A stretch of DNA of 64,000 nucleotides from Puccinellia tenuiflora (Eukaryota > Streptophyta > Magnoliopsida > Poales > Poaceae). Each line of letters begins with the position of its first letter. The first letter of the stretch is position 1. Positions 22,801-33,307 of this stretch are shown in pieces. The notes beneath the pieces are model-generated. The model was not told the DNA's origin, searched no databases, and saw only the letters and a program-made list of their open reading frames with translations. Position numbers and translations under genes: made by a program. The stretch spans positions 224,441 to 288,440 of the forward strand of contig QRDG01000848.1 of assembly GCA_012064385.1 (NCBI GenBank), in the 5' to 3' direction.

Positions 22801-23173
22801 GAAGAAACAAAACTGCATATCTACCTCCTCAACGAAAGCCGAGTATATTGCCGCCGCAAGTTGTTGTTCACAATTATTATGGATGAGACAATGTCTTGAG
22901 GATTTCGGAATTAAGAAAACGACATTGCCTCTTTTATGTGATAATGAAAGTGCTATAAGAATTGCTCACAATCCCGTCCTCCATGGCAAGACAAAGCATA
23001 TTGAAATACGGTATCATTTTATCCGTGATCATGTGGCCAATGAAGATATCTCTCTTTCATATATCAACACCAAAGATCAACTCGCCGATATATTCACAAA
23101 ACCACTTGACGAGAAGAGATTCAAGGAGTTGAGGGGACAAATCAATGTCGTATGTGCAAGCAACTTTGTTTGA
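19835..23173 (+). CDS. pol: Sirevirus Pol: protease, integrase, reverse transcriptase, RNase H
   Basis: Replication polyprotein of the Sirevirus, open from the TAG at 19832 to 23173. Domains in order: protease DSG motif (WLIDSGCSAHMTG, about 19857); integrase zinc finger (HRRLGHVGMRNL ... CSSCVAGK, 20261-20390); integrase catalytic core (MDLFGP, RSDNGTEF, then the ERKNRT region, 20452-20766); reverse transcriptase (KWVFKNK at 21774, QMDVKSAFLNG at 21959, YVDDIIFG at 22218); RNase H (YSDADWAGD at 22707, STKAEYIAA at 22831, KHIEIRYHFIRDH at 22997). All catalytic motifs look intact. The first ATG in frame (19889) lies after the protease active site, so translation must begin elsewhere: the natural start is probably reached from gag by a recoding or splicing event. 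An in-frame TAG at 19832 separates the two. Confidence 0.93.
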   Translation, partial: VGASGGSSWLIDSGCSAHMTGSKEVLSDLMHQLLKVSHVTIGDGSELKVLGHGKVVISPDTSIEKVLLVESLGYNLLSVLQLCECNFTVVFGRYHVLILHTISLKVAFVGFVENRMYVVDFSKETTHIATSLMAKSDVGWLWHRRLGHVGMRNLQTLVKGEHVEGLTKVIFSKDRPCSSCVAGKMHEKNHPKVTTINTTRPFQLIHMDLFGPPTYESLGGKKYYLVIVDDYTRYTWTFYIKKKSETQREFIDWATQVQRQYDTTILAIRSDNGTEFKNYTMDEFLSDEGIKHQYSAAYTPQQNGVAERKNRTLIDMARTMMAEFKSPYNFWAEAINTACHLTNRLYLCPFTNKTPYELLGGKKPNLSYIKVFGCKCQVYIKGSKFPKFEPKTFEGIFVGYAKDSHTYRVYNISTGCVEESMNVVFHEDNGSQVGHVDLDDVGDEPSSIAIGRMGIGPLIPIEEPLVATELDSSSTQVEPSTSTIDQAANQEQAQDLQDDTNHHDNDQDPPNDNGGQDFGDLSPRTPTHSRINQNQDEGDDEDAPPNERPSDALARRVASKAVALHQKSLYQNNIIGGLGRSVSTRRQILLFCGVHAHISHFEPTKVYEALGDEDWVHAMHEELHNFERNKVWSLVERPKNHNVIGTKWVFKNKQDNHGQVIRNKARLVAQGYSQVEGLDYGETFAPVARLESIRILLAFASSYKFTLYQMDVKSAFLNGPLNEMVYVKQPPGFENPKCPNHVYLLHKALYGLKQAPRAWYDHLKEFLVDRGFALGVIDPTLFTKSVNGELFVCQVYVDDIIFGSTNVSFVEQFAKLMTSEFEMSMMGELKFFLGFEIEQYDEGTFICQAKYTQDMLKKFDMSNASSMRFPMATNVNLTLDHEGIQVDQKLYRSMIGSLLYLCATRPDIMFSVGLCARFQSNPKESHMTAVKRILRYLVDTPNHGLWYPSNTSFDLVGYSDADWAGDKVTRKSTSGACQFLGRSLVCWSSKKQNCISTSSTKAEYIAAASCCSQLLWMRQCLEDFGIKKTTLPLLCDNESAIRIAHNPVLHGKTKHIEIRYHFIRDHVANEDISLSYINTKDQLADIFTKPLDEKRFKELRGQINVVCASNFV

Positions 23174-24072
23174 TTACAAATCTTGCATACTCACCTCTCC
23201 TAGAAGTGTTATTTGAATTCTAGATATAGGCATGGATTTAGGGGGAGTGTTGTCCTAATTCATTGGACTCTCCCTCCCCCCATTATGTCAATAGTAATGT
23301 TTTCATTAATGTCTCAATAATTTTCATAAATGTGCTTAAATGATGAGTTTTGATCATGGACCCAAGATACATCTTCGCGGTGCCATATCAAATATACTCA
23401 TATATAGGGTGGCTACGGCCATCGACATCCTTTGGAAGAAAAGTTGGTTTGTACGATTATCATTTTGGACTTTATATTGTTCGAAACATGCTCCATGTTT
23501 TTCACGTTCAATTCGTATTTTTTCCATTGAGCATGTGTAGAACACTTTATATCTCCTTATCCTGGTTCTATGCTTATACCTAACCCTCCCTTCATTTCTA
23601 ATCATATGCCATAGTTATGTTCTCATCTAAAGCTGGCTACTGTGCTTTCAGAATTGGTCCGGATTTTTCCGACCAAATTCCGGACGTCAGGAATTTTCCG
23701 GGACAAATCCGAATTTTTTCCGAGGTGACCCCATTTCCTTTCGGGAGGGGTTTCGGAAAAAGTTCGGATTCGTCCGGAAAAATCCGAACGATCCGGAATT
23801 AGTCCGGAAAATTCCGGATCTATTCCGAACGTCCGGAATCTATCCGGAATATTCCGGAAGAAGGACTCGGGGGCTGATAACCTTTCGGCCGGGGGGGGGG
23901 GGGTGAGAAGTTACATTCTCTCTTTTCCCCCCGCCCCCATAGTCTCTCCTTCTCCTCCTAGCCGCCTCCCACTCATCGGGGATCACTCCCACCGTCCAAA
24001 TCGCCGAATCTTCGTCAAGAGTGGTCTTGGGCCTCTTTGAAGAGGATCCACCGAAGGAATCTCCTCGGTGAC
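23174..24072 (+). other. Sirevirus post-pol spacer
   Basis: Non-coding. It holds a purine-rich GGGGGAG run at 23241, a second TCCGGA palindrome cluster (23648-23860), a run of 14 or more G (about 23890-23905) and CT-rich leader-like text before the ATG at 24073. Confidence 0.6.
23241..23247 (+). other. Polypurine-tract-like motif
   Basis: GGGGGAG after 'ggattta' soon after the pol stop. Sireviruses are known to carry several such motifs between pol and the 3' LTR. Confidence 0.5.
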
Positions 24073-25663
24073 ATGGATTCGGGTACCTCTCTTCTTCTCC
24101 CTTTAGGGTTCTACATATAGGTTGTAGATTAGATGCTATCCACCTTAGAATCTAGTGTCTCCTCTAGTCAACCTTTCGACATTGTGTAATTTGAAGAAGT
24201 TGATATCGAGTCAAAATTTCTTAGAAACTGGCCACACTCGGAATGCATATGGAATCACCCGGAAAATTCCGACTGGTTCGGAATAATCCGGACGGATCCG
24301 GAATTTTCCGGTTCATTCCGGAATCATTCCGACTGAAGACAGTTTTTTTTAACCTTGCACTTTTTCAAATTGCCTTTGTTTCCTTATTCACCTGGCATAT
24401 GCACTTATCCTATTCTACGCATCTATATCATCTATTCACAGGTGACAGTGATGACCGGCAACACACTCGCAATATCACAAGAAAAGTTCCTCGTGGTCGT
24501 ACAACTGACCGACCATCCAGGGAAGTAAGGGCAGGTGAAGGGTCTCGGGGCACCCCTCGTACTCGCTCCCGTGGTCGCACACAGACAGGGGGTCGGGGTT
24601 GGGGTGCTCCCGCTGTTGAGAATGAAGTGGAAGAAGAAGAGGTTCCCTATGAGAACATGAAGACTATGAGTCGTAAGGAATGGAAGCTGATTCATAAAGA
24701 AAACCCTTATTGCTTCCGTGAGCGCACATGTGATGCGGATGATCGTTTCTGGACTAAAACACAGATGAAGGCTTGGGATCAGTTTTACATGACTCTTGAG
24801 GAAAAGGTAGTGAAGCAGAAGGTGATGGAAAAGGAATACTATCTTGAGAGGAAAGACAATGTGTTTCATCATATTCATGAGACTCTTGAGAAGCTCGGCA
24901 TTGTTAAGCTTGTTCTCCTATATCAACCCTTTTGCCCGGAGCTGATCTCACAGTTCTATTGTACCGTGCGCTTCAAGGGTGACCGGGTAAGGACCATGAC
25001 ATGGATGTCTGGTAACCAGAAGCTCAGGAGTAACTTGGCTGAATTTGGCGCTGCTTTGGGGTACACATGGATCAACACTCATGGTAATCACGGGTACCGT
25101 ATTCATGATTTCAATGAGTATGCAAAGGAAAGTCTTGCTCACTGCTATCCTGAATCTATTGCAAATCCCAAACTTCCTTTCATTAGTGAGATGTACCCCC
25201 ACTACAATCTCCTTGCTAAGATTTTCCGTGCTAGCATCATGAGCAAGGCCGGTGATGTTTCAGCTGTCAGGGGCTACATGATCAACCTCATGCATCTTTG
25301 CAAGCCAAGTAGAGTGAAACAGATTGATGTCATGGACTTCATCTACTGGGAGATCTTTGCAGGGGTCATGGACAAGAGGTCTCCAGCTTTTGCTCCATAC
25401 ATTCAGATTTTCATTAACCATGTCTATGACGGTGATGCCATGGCGGGTCACGATGTCTACAATCCTGAGTACTTCACTCCCTCCCTTATTAAGGGTCCCC
25501 AGCTTCCAGAGTTTTCCAAGGGTAAAGGTCCTGCTACAGATGGTCCAAAGAACAGCATCTCTCAGTTCTTCAAGAGCATGTTTGAGACTTGTCGTGATGC
25601 CCGTGCATACAGCCATGAGGCTCGTGAGTTGGCCAAAGAGACTCGGCGTATTCAGAACGCTGA
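24073..25663 (+). CDS. Sirevirus post-pol ORF (env-like position), spliced, 3'-truncated
   Basis: Extra ORF in the place where Sireviruses carry an 'env-like' gene. Exon 1 is ATGGATTCGG (24073-24082). A 359-nt intron follows, with GT at 24083 and a good acceptor CTATTCACAG at 24441. Exon 2 continues in frame to give MDSGDSDDRQHTRN. Without splicing the frame has an ATG at 24246 inside the intron, with a less plausible N-terminus. After a basic Arg/Gly-rich region (residues 10-55) comes a folded-looking domain (RKEWKLIHKENPYCF, LLYQPFCPELISQFYCTV, MTWMSGNQKLRSNLAEFGA). It resembles the 'plant transposon protein' domains seen in retroelements. I see no signal peptide or clear membrane helix, so an envelope function is not supported. 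The gypsy LTR at 25664 replaces the true C-terminus and the reading runs on to a stop at 25761. Confidence 0.6.
24083..24441 (+). other. Predicted intron in post-pol ORF
   Basis: Donor TCGG|GTACCT and acceptor TATTCACAG|GT join in phase. The intron contains a third TCCGGA/TTCCGG cluster (24250-24335) and a T-rich stretch near its 3' end. Confidence 0.55.
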
Positions 25664-26071
25664 TGTCGTGGGGCTACCTTTCGGGTCCCCACGGTGGTGG
25701 TACCTGGGTCACGCCAATGAAGGCCCAGCGAAGCCCAAGAAGGACACCGTGTGGCACAAGTAGTCGACTTAGGTCGGTGATGCTTTCCTTATCTTGTACG
25801 TGCAATCCGCACCGTCCACCCGAGACCCGGCCTGTAGTATAAAGGCCGGGAGGGTGCGCCGTCTAGGGCATCGAATCATTGAACATCGCATTGTAGCCAC
25901 CAATCGATAATTCCAGACAAGCAGGAGTAGGTCTTTACCTCAACTCGAGGGGCCGAACCTGGGTAAATCGCCCCCTGTTAGCCGTCGTGTTCACCAGCCT
26001 GATCTCTTTCTTTCTCCTTCAATCAACCCGGGGTATTCGACCTTGGGATTTGCCGAGTCACAAGCTCGTCA
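25664..26071 (+). repeat. Gypsy 5' LTR
   Basis: Starts TGTCGTGGGG and ends GCTCGTCA just before the primer site. TATAAA at 25838 lies in the loop of a 7-bp hairpin (25826-25850). Compared with the 3' LTR, the first 150 bp differ at roughly 15 positions while the rest differs at only two or three. Confidence 0.9.
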
Positions 26072-26072
26072 A

Positions 26073-26089
26073 TTGGCGCCGTCTGTGGG
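26073..26089 (+). other. Primer binding site of gypsy element
   Basis: TTGGCGCCGTCTGTGGG one base after the LTR end, a usual primer-site text for this gypsy group. Confidence 0.85.
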
Positions 26090-26116
26090 AAAGAACAGAT
26101 CGCTGGAGTCGTGATC

Positions 26117-28957
26117 ATGCCGGCCTCACCCACAACCAACAACGCCATCAGCGCGAGGGAGTCGATCTACACCGGCTTCCTCGAGTACGTCGAGCACTCG
26201 CCGGCGGATCTTTCGGCTTACGCCGGATTCCAACAGAGCACGTGGATTACCTTTGGTAGTTTGCGTTATCTGGTGGACAGTCGCGGAACCCTCCGCCCTA
26301 CGCAGGCCGCCCTGCGCTCAATGGAGGCGCCTGCATCCATGGCGGCTGCACTGATCACAACCTCACCCGCCGTGAAGATCACGGAGATCGCATCTACATC
26401 GACATCTGCGTCTACATCAACTGCACCGACCATGGCTTCACCCGTCGCGAAGATCGCATCTACCGCGGTCAAGGCGACTGCGTCTACTTCGACTACATCA
26501 ACTTCGACTGCGGCGATCGCATCTGCGGTTGCCAAGAAAAACGCATCTGCTGCGGCCACGGGGCGAGTCAAGTCTACTCCGACCTACCTGTTCGGGCGCC
26601 AGCCAAGATCCGCACCAGCTTCGATTGCGCCGATCGCACCTACGCGTCGTGCAGCCGCCAGTAGCAGCGACCGTGGTACCCACCACGTTGCTGTGATCTT
26701 CGACAACGAGTACAGCTCAGATGAAGGAAGCACGACAGGGAGCATCAGCCCCACTCGACGGGTCTACCCCGTGCAAGTCTACATGGCCGGTCCATCAGCA
26801 CCCGTGTACCCCATGGAAGTCACCCTGCAAGACAAGGTGACGAAACTCACCATCACCCTGGAGCTGGCGATTAGGGCACAGAAGCACGTGGACGATGGCA
26901 CGTTCCCTGCCCCGGAAGATCCACAGGAAGATCGACAGGCGGTCCAGTACTTGCTCTGGAAGGAAGCCGAACGAATCAAACAGGATAAAGCCGAGTTGGC
27001 CCGGCGCAAGGAGCTAGCCGACGAGTCGAGTGCCAGGAGGGCAGCGCTCTCGTTCCTGTCTGGATCAGAAGAAGTCAATCAAGAAGGAAGGCACAGAACT
27101 CGCATGCCGCGGGTACACGAGGCTGATCGCATCCACCTCACCCGCAACTTGGAGTCATCTTTCTTGGAAGACGAGGACGGAATACCCATCCCCAGAACAC
27201 CCGCCTCTGCGCTTATGGGAGTCGAGACCTATTTGCGGGTCATGCAGCCGCCGGAAGGAAGCGCCAACGCCCGCGTACATAGGCAGCAGATTCAAGCCTT
27301 GAGGCAAGTCGAGGAAGCCTTGTCAAGGGGAGAACCAGTCGAAGGGACGTACGAGGAACGAGGACGTCGTAACCGTGGAGTCGCACCAGCGGCAGATCGG
27401 GAACCGATTCGACTACGACAACTGCAGCCCAGCGAGGACGGCCGCAACGTCGTCACACAGAGAAGGATAGACCGTGCCCGTCGACTGCGAGAAGCAGGAC
27501 TATTCGACGATGAAGAAGACCACGAGCCACGTGGAGCCCCGTGTTTCAGTATAAATATTCGCGACACGAAGATGCCCAAAGGCTTCAAGCTGACGGCGGA
27601 GACACAAAAGTACGACGGAAAGCAGCACCCGCAGGATTGGCTGGACGACTACCTCATCGCATGCAGCTGCCAAGGTGGTAATTCGACTACCGCCATGCAG
27701 TACATCCAGCTGATGCTCACGGGGTCCGCCCGCGGGTGGCTCAACACGCAGCCGAAGGATGCCTTCAGGACTTGGGAGGAATTCAGGACTGCATTCATAA
27801 AAGGTTCCTGGGAACTTACGCCAGGCCAACCACTCTCATCGAGCTCCAAGCTTGCAAGCAGGGCCATGAGGAGCGACTCCGTTCGTACATCCAACGGTGG
27901 ACCCTGCTACGCAACACCATGGATGGAGCCACCTCAGAGGACAGAGTCATGGATGCATTCATCTACGGCCTCACCCGCCGCGACCTTCGCGAAGAACTTG
28001 GTAGGCTCAGGCCGAAGAATATGATAGACCTTATGCAGATCGCCAACCAATGGGCAGATGGAGAAGACTCCGTCCGCGACTCAATGCCAGATCCCCAACC
28101 CAGCAACTGGCGAGAGGGTCGACTGAAAAAGAAACCACGCTTTATCGGCCACGACTCAATAGAGTTAGTAGCGGCGGGATTCGAAACCCCCCGTGAGAAT
28201 GATAGAGGATATAGCCAAGGCGGTGGCAATGATAGAGGATATAGCCAGGCGGTGGCAATGATAGAGGATATAGCCAAGGCGGTGGCAATGGTAGAGGATA
28301 TAGCCAAGGCGGTGACAATGATAGAGGATACAACCAAGGTGGTGGCAGCGGCTACCGCGGAGATGGAAGTCGCAAGCNGAAAGGTTTCCTGGGAACTTAC
28401 CAGGCCAACCACCCTCATCGAGCTCCAAGCTTGCAAACAGGGCCATGAGGAGCGACTCCGTTCGTACATCCAACGGTGGACCCTGCTCCGCAACACCATG
28501 GATGGAGCCACCTCAGAGGACAGAGTCATGGATGCATTCATCTACGGCCTCACCCGTCGCGACCTTCGCGAAGAACTTGGTAGGCTCAGGCCGAAGAATA
28601 TGATAGACCTTATGCAGATCGCCAACCAATGGGCAGATGGAGAAGACTCCGTCCGCGACTCAATGCCAGATCCCCAACCCAGCAACTGGCGAGAGGGTCG
28701 ACTGAAAAGAAACCACGCTTATCGGCCACGACTCAATAGAGTTAGTAGCGGCGGGATTCGAAACCCCCCGTGAGAATGATAGAGGATATAGCCAAGGCGG
28801 TGGCAATGATAGAGGATATAGCCAAGGCGGTGGCAATGATAGAGGATACAACCAAGGTGGTGGCAGCGGCTACCGCGGAGATGGAAGTCGCAAGCGCGAG
28901 TGGCGCAGACGCATACTCACGGATGAGGAAGAGCTAGAGCAACCCTGCAGGCACCAT
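26117..28957 (+). pseudogene. gag: Tat-lineage Gag, frameshifted and partly duplicated
   Basis: Structural polyprotein. The ATG at 26117 follows the primer site closely. The N-terminal half is rich in Ala, Ser and Thr, followed by charged text. A retrotransposon gag domain begins near 27570 (MPKGFKLTAETQKYDG, then YIQLMLTGSARGWL). Around 27800 one base too many shifts the reading from ...EFRTAFIK to RFLGTYARPTTLIE in another frame, and the domain then continues normally to DLMQIANQWADGEDSVRD. From 27799 to 28895 the sequence is present twice around the n at 28378. After the second copy comes a glycine-rich repeat and a Cys/His cluster (CRHHMFKDPETGKWGSRHL... DC, about 28948-29015). As it stands it is not translatable, but the breaks may be sequence artefacts. 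Confidence 0.85.
28188..28365 (+). repeat. 30-bp tandem repeat in gag (5 copies)
   Basis: Unit 'gatagaggatatagccaagg' plus ten bases, which codes for NDRGYSQGGG in the gag frame. There are five copies here and three in the duplicate (28772-28860). One copy has lost a base, which shifts the frame. Confidence 0.85.
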
Positions 28958-31900
28958 ATGTTCAAGGACCCGGAAACAGGCAAGTGGGGATCCCGACACC
29001 TGTTGAAGGACTGCAAGAAGGCGCAACGGCTGGCCAGGGCCTTCACGCGCGTACTTGCTACGGACGGGCAGCAGGTTCATCAAGCATCACCCGCGGGACA
29101 ACCAGTCGCGGGACAGCTGGCAATCAACGCACCACCAGCTCCGTCACTCGCCAACCCAGCGCAAGCAGCACTGGCTTACTACCCGCCGCAACAACCGCAG
29201 CAGCCGCAACAGCAGCAGCAGCAACCGCAGCAACAGGACCCTGCCAACGTGTTCCCAGCACCACGCGGGCAGATGAACATGATACAGAAGGGGCGTCCTT
29301 CCAACAGGACCCAGAAGCTCATTACTCGCCAAGTCTTTCAGGCAATCACCAATCCACCCGCAGTACCCGAGTACCTGAGAGGATCAGAGACAGACATCAC
29401 CTTCTCCAGGGCTGACCACCCGCCGGCAATACCACGGCCCGGGCACGCCGCTCTAGTAGTCGAAGCTCAGATCGGGGAGTACACCTTGAAAAAGGTGTTC
29501 ATGGATGGAGGCAGCGGAATCAACATTCTTTTCGCTGACACCCTCAGGCGCATGAACAGGTCAACTTCCAACCTGACGCCGTCATCTAATACCTTTCACG
29601 GTATAGTACCAGGGCAAGCAGTTACGCCCATGGGAGTAATCACACTCGACGTGATCTTCGGCACACCCGACAACTTCCGGAGGGAGGCAATCGACTTCGA
29701 GGTGGTCGACTGGAAATCACAGTACCACGCCATCCTCGGGCGTCCAACTTTTGCAAGGTTCATGGCGGTACCCCACTACGCCTACCTCCTGCTCAAGATG
29801 CCTGGACCCAAGGGTGTCATCACGGTGAGAGGCGACTTCGACCGGTCCGACAGCTGCGACCGCGAGTTCAACAGGATCTCTGAGTTCTTTGGGATGGACG
29901 ATCACCTGGAGATGCTGGCAGTCGACAACGACAAGACCCTCTTCCCCCCAAAGAAGAAATCATCCAAGGACTCGGCGTTCAACACCAGCGACGATACCAG
30001 GGCCCACCAGGTACACCCGACAGATGCTGACAAGGTGGTTCGGGTGTCATCAAGTTTGACCAGCGCATAGGAAAGCGCGCTCGTCGAGTTCCTGCGCGAA
30101 AACTGGAAGATATTCGCCTGGCAACCTTCTGATATGCCAGGCATACCAAGAGAACTCGCCGAGCACCGATTACACGTTCGCAAGGACGCCAGACCTGTCA
30201 AGCAAACCATGAGGCGCTTTTCGGGTCCAAAGAGAGACGCGATCAGTTTGGAGATCGACCGGCTGCTCCATGCCGGTTTTATTAAAGAAATCAAGAAGTC
30301 AGAGTGGGTAGCAAACCCAGTACTGGTGGAAAAGAAGAAGACGAAGAAACTCCGCATGTGCGTCGACTTCACCGCCATCAACAAATGTTGCCCCAAGGAT
30401 CACTTTCCGCTCCCGCGGATTGATCAGATCGTCGACTCGACTGCGGGCTGCGCACGCCTGTCCTTCCTGGATGCCTACTCAGGATACCAGCAGATCAAGA
30501 TGGCAGTCGAAGACCAAGAGAAGACGGCGTTTATCACACCACACGGTGTGTTCTGCTACACCATGATGCCCTTCGGGTTGAAAAACGCTGGGGCCACGTA
30601 CCAGCGTACAATGCAAGCCTGCCTGAAGAAGCTTATCGGGAAGGTGGTCCAAGTCTACGTCGACGATATCGTTATCACCACCCGCAAAGAGGACACCCTC
30701 ATCGACGACCTCCGCAAGGTCTTCGAGGCACTCGACAAGTACCAGATCAAGCTGAACCCAGACAAGTGCGTTTTCGGCGTCCCAGCCGGAGAGCTACTAG
30801 GGTACCTTGTCTCTGCGAGAGGAATCGAAGCAAATCCAGAAAAGGTGCAAAATATACTAGACATGCCTGCACCAACAAAACTTCATGACGTACAAAGTCT
30901 AGCCGGCAGAGTCGCAGCACTCAGTCGATTCATAAGTAAGCTGGGAGAAAAGGCCCTGCCCTTCTACCAGCTGATGAAAAAGGCGGACAAATTCGAGTGG
31001 ACGGAGGAAGCACAGGATGCCTTTGACAGGCTGAAGAAGACCCTGACAACCCCTCCAGTACTGGTAGCACCCCAGGAGAATGAACCACTGTACCTTTACG
31101 TGGCAGCCACGAACAGAGTGGTCAGTACCGTTCTCGTAGTCGAACGGGAGGAAGAAGGAAGGGCTCATCCCGTCCAACGGCCCGTGTATTACCTCAGCGA
31201 GGTATTAACAGAGTCAAAGCAGAGGTACCCGCACTACCAGAAGCTGGCATACGCCGTCTTCATGACGTCAAGGAAGGTGGTACACTACTTCTCCGAGCAC
31301 CCGATAACGGTGGTAAGCTCCTCCGCCCTATCAGACATCCTCACTAATCCATCCGCGACAGGGCGAGTCGCCAAGTGGGTTGTCGAGTTAGGGCCATGGG
31401 GGCTGAAGTACGTGCACCCGAAGGCAATCAAGGCTCAGGTCCTCCCGGAGTTCACCACAGAGTGGATAGAAGCGCAGCTACCAGACGAGCCTGATTTATC
31501 GACTGCATGGACCATGTACTTCGATGGATCCAAGAAATTCAAGTCAGCCGGAGCGGGAGTCGTGCTCATATCACCCAAAGGCGATAAGCTTAAGTACGTG
31601 CTGCAGATGAAATTTCCAACACCCTCCAACAACGAGGCGGAGTACGAGGCACTGATCCACGGCATGCGGATGGCCAAGAACTGCGGCGCCACTCGCCTCA
31701 TGATCTATGGCGACTCCTACCTGGTGGTGCAGCAAACAATGAAGCAATGCGACGCCATCGCTGACAACATGATAGCATACAGGGAGCTGTACAACCAGCT
31801 GGAAGGCCAATTCGACGGCTGCGAACTGCGACACATTGGCCGCGAAAGCAATGAAGAAGCCGACATCCTCGCCAACCTCGGCTCAGATCGAGCTCCGGTT

Positions 31901-33280
31901 CCACCCGGAGTCTTCCTCGAGTGCATCACGCAGCGCTCTATCAGGGTCCGGCCCCCGCCAGAACCCCCTGCATCGACAACAACTACCGCCAACCCGCAAA
32001 GCACGGAGAAGGAGCCCATGGAGATCATGCTGGTCGAACCCACATGGACAAGCCCGTATCTGGCCTACATGCTGCATCAGCGGCTGCCAGAGAACCCAGT
32101 CGAAGCAAGGCGCATTGTCCGCCGCTCGAAGGGCTTCACCATCATCAAGGGCGAGCTTTACAAGCGAAGCATCTCAGGCGTACTCCAAAGGTGCATTGAT
32201 CCATCTGACGGCCAAGCTATTCTACTCGACATCCACGCCGGAATCTGCGGGCATCATGCAAGCAGTCGAGCACTGGTTGCCAAGGCCTTGCGAGCAGGGT
32301 TCTACTGGCCCACTGCAATGCAAGACGCAGTCGAGCTCGTAAAAAGGTGCGTCGGCTGCCAAGAGTTCGCCAACAAACCTCACGCACCTGCATCAGCATT
32401 GAAAACCATCCCACTTGCATGGCCGTTCGCGCAGTGGGGACTCGACATGGTAGGTCCCTTCAAGAAGTCTTCCCCGGGTGGGCACACGCACCTCCTGGTG
32501 GCAGTCGATAAATTCACGAAGTGGATCGAGGCGGTGCCAATCACAAGTTCAACCGCAACTTCAGCAGTCAACTTCATCAGGTCCATCATCTTCAGATTTG
32601 GCGTGCCCCACGGTATCATCACCGACAACGGCACGAACTTTACAGCCGAGGAGTTCAGAGATTTCTGCGAGGAACAAGGCATCAAGCTCAACTACGCATC
32701 CGTCTCACACCCGCAGTCTAACGGACAAGTCGAAAGGGCCAACGGCCTAGTCAGCAAAGGGATAAAGAAGCGTCTGCGAGTGCCGTTGAAACGAGCTGCA
32801 GGAGCCTGGGTAGAGGAACTTCCAAGCGTGCTATGGAGCCTACGCACCACGCCGAACAGATCCACCCAATACACACCGTTCTTTATGGTGTACGGCGCAG
32901 AAGCAGTCTTACCCTGTGACATTAAGTTTGACGCTCCACGGGTCGTGGCCTACGACGAGTCCGACGCAGAAGAGGCACTAGAAGATGGCATGGACACTCT
33001 AGATGAAGCACGCGACATCGCCCTCAGCCGCACAGCAGTGTACCAGCAGGACCTGCGCAACTACCACGGGCGACGACTGCGACCCAGAGCTTTTGTCCCA
33101 GGCGACCTGGTCCTTCGACTCAAGCAGAAGAAAGTGCACAAGCTCGCCTCCCCATGGGAAGGCCCGTACATTGTGACAGAAGCAATCGGCAATGGAGCAT
33201 ATCGCCTGAAGGACCAAGCCACAGGAACAGTTTGCAGTAACCCGTGGAACGTGGCACAGCTACGCCGCTTCTACGCCTGA
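28958..33280 (+). pseudogene. pol: Tat-lineage Pol: protease, RT, dual RNase H, integrase; one in-frame TAG
   Basis: A single reading frame broken once by TAG at 30068-30070. The flanking text reads LTSA-stop-ESALVEF. Domains: aspartic protease VFMDGGSGINILFADT (about 29497); RT with MCVDFTAINKCCPKDHFPLP (30356), FLDAYSGYQQI, MPFGLKNAGATYQR and YVDDIVITT (30653); RNase H1 (LYLYVAATNRVV, about 31090-31310); a second RNase H of the archaeal type (MYFDGSKKFKSAGAGVVL at 31515, NNEAEYEAL, GRESNEEADILANLGS at 31837); integrase with HHCC finger (GICGHHASSR ... CVGCQEF) and catalytic core (WGLDMVGP at 32435, ITDNGTNF at 32619, then SNGQVERANG). The final part is a conserved C-terminal domain (PYIVTEAIGNGAYRL). 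Apart from the TAG, all motifs are intact. The dual RNase H is diagnostic for Tat. Confidence 0.93.
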
Positions 33281-33307
33281 TGTACCCTACACTGTAAACT
33301 CAAAGTN

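Larger units (their letters stand above)
16082..25663 (+). mobile_element. Sirevirus (Ty1/copia) retrotransposon lacking its 3' end
   Basis: Full 5' LTR, Met-tRNA primer site, gag, pol in the copia order (PR-IN-RT-RNaseH) and a post-pol ORF. This layout, the long gag with coiled-coil text, and the extra ORF identify the Sirevirus (SIRE/Maximus) lineage. gag and pol are open over their full length, so the copy is young. The post-pol ORF is interrupted at 25664 by a gypsy LTR. The remainder of the ORF, the polypurine tract and the 3' LTR do not occur elsewhere in the window. Confidence 0.9.

Noticed and set aside
24442..25663. True viral-type envelope glycoprotein
   Set aside because: No signal peptide or transmembrane helix visible, and the basic N-terminus does not fit a secreted protein.
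24243..25763. Uninterrupted 506-codon protein from the upstream ATG
   Set aside because: The N-terminal part is intron sequence with palindrome clusters, and the last 34 codons are gypsy LTR sequence; only the middle is the real ORF.
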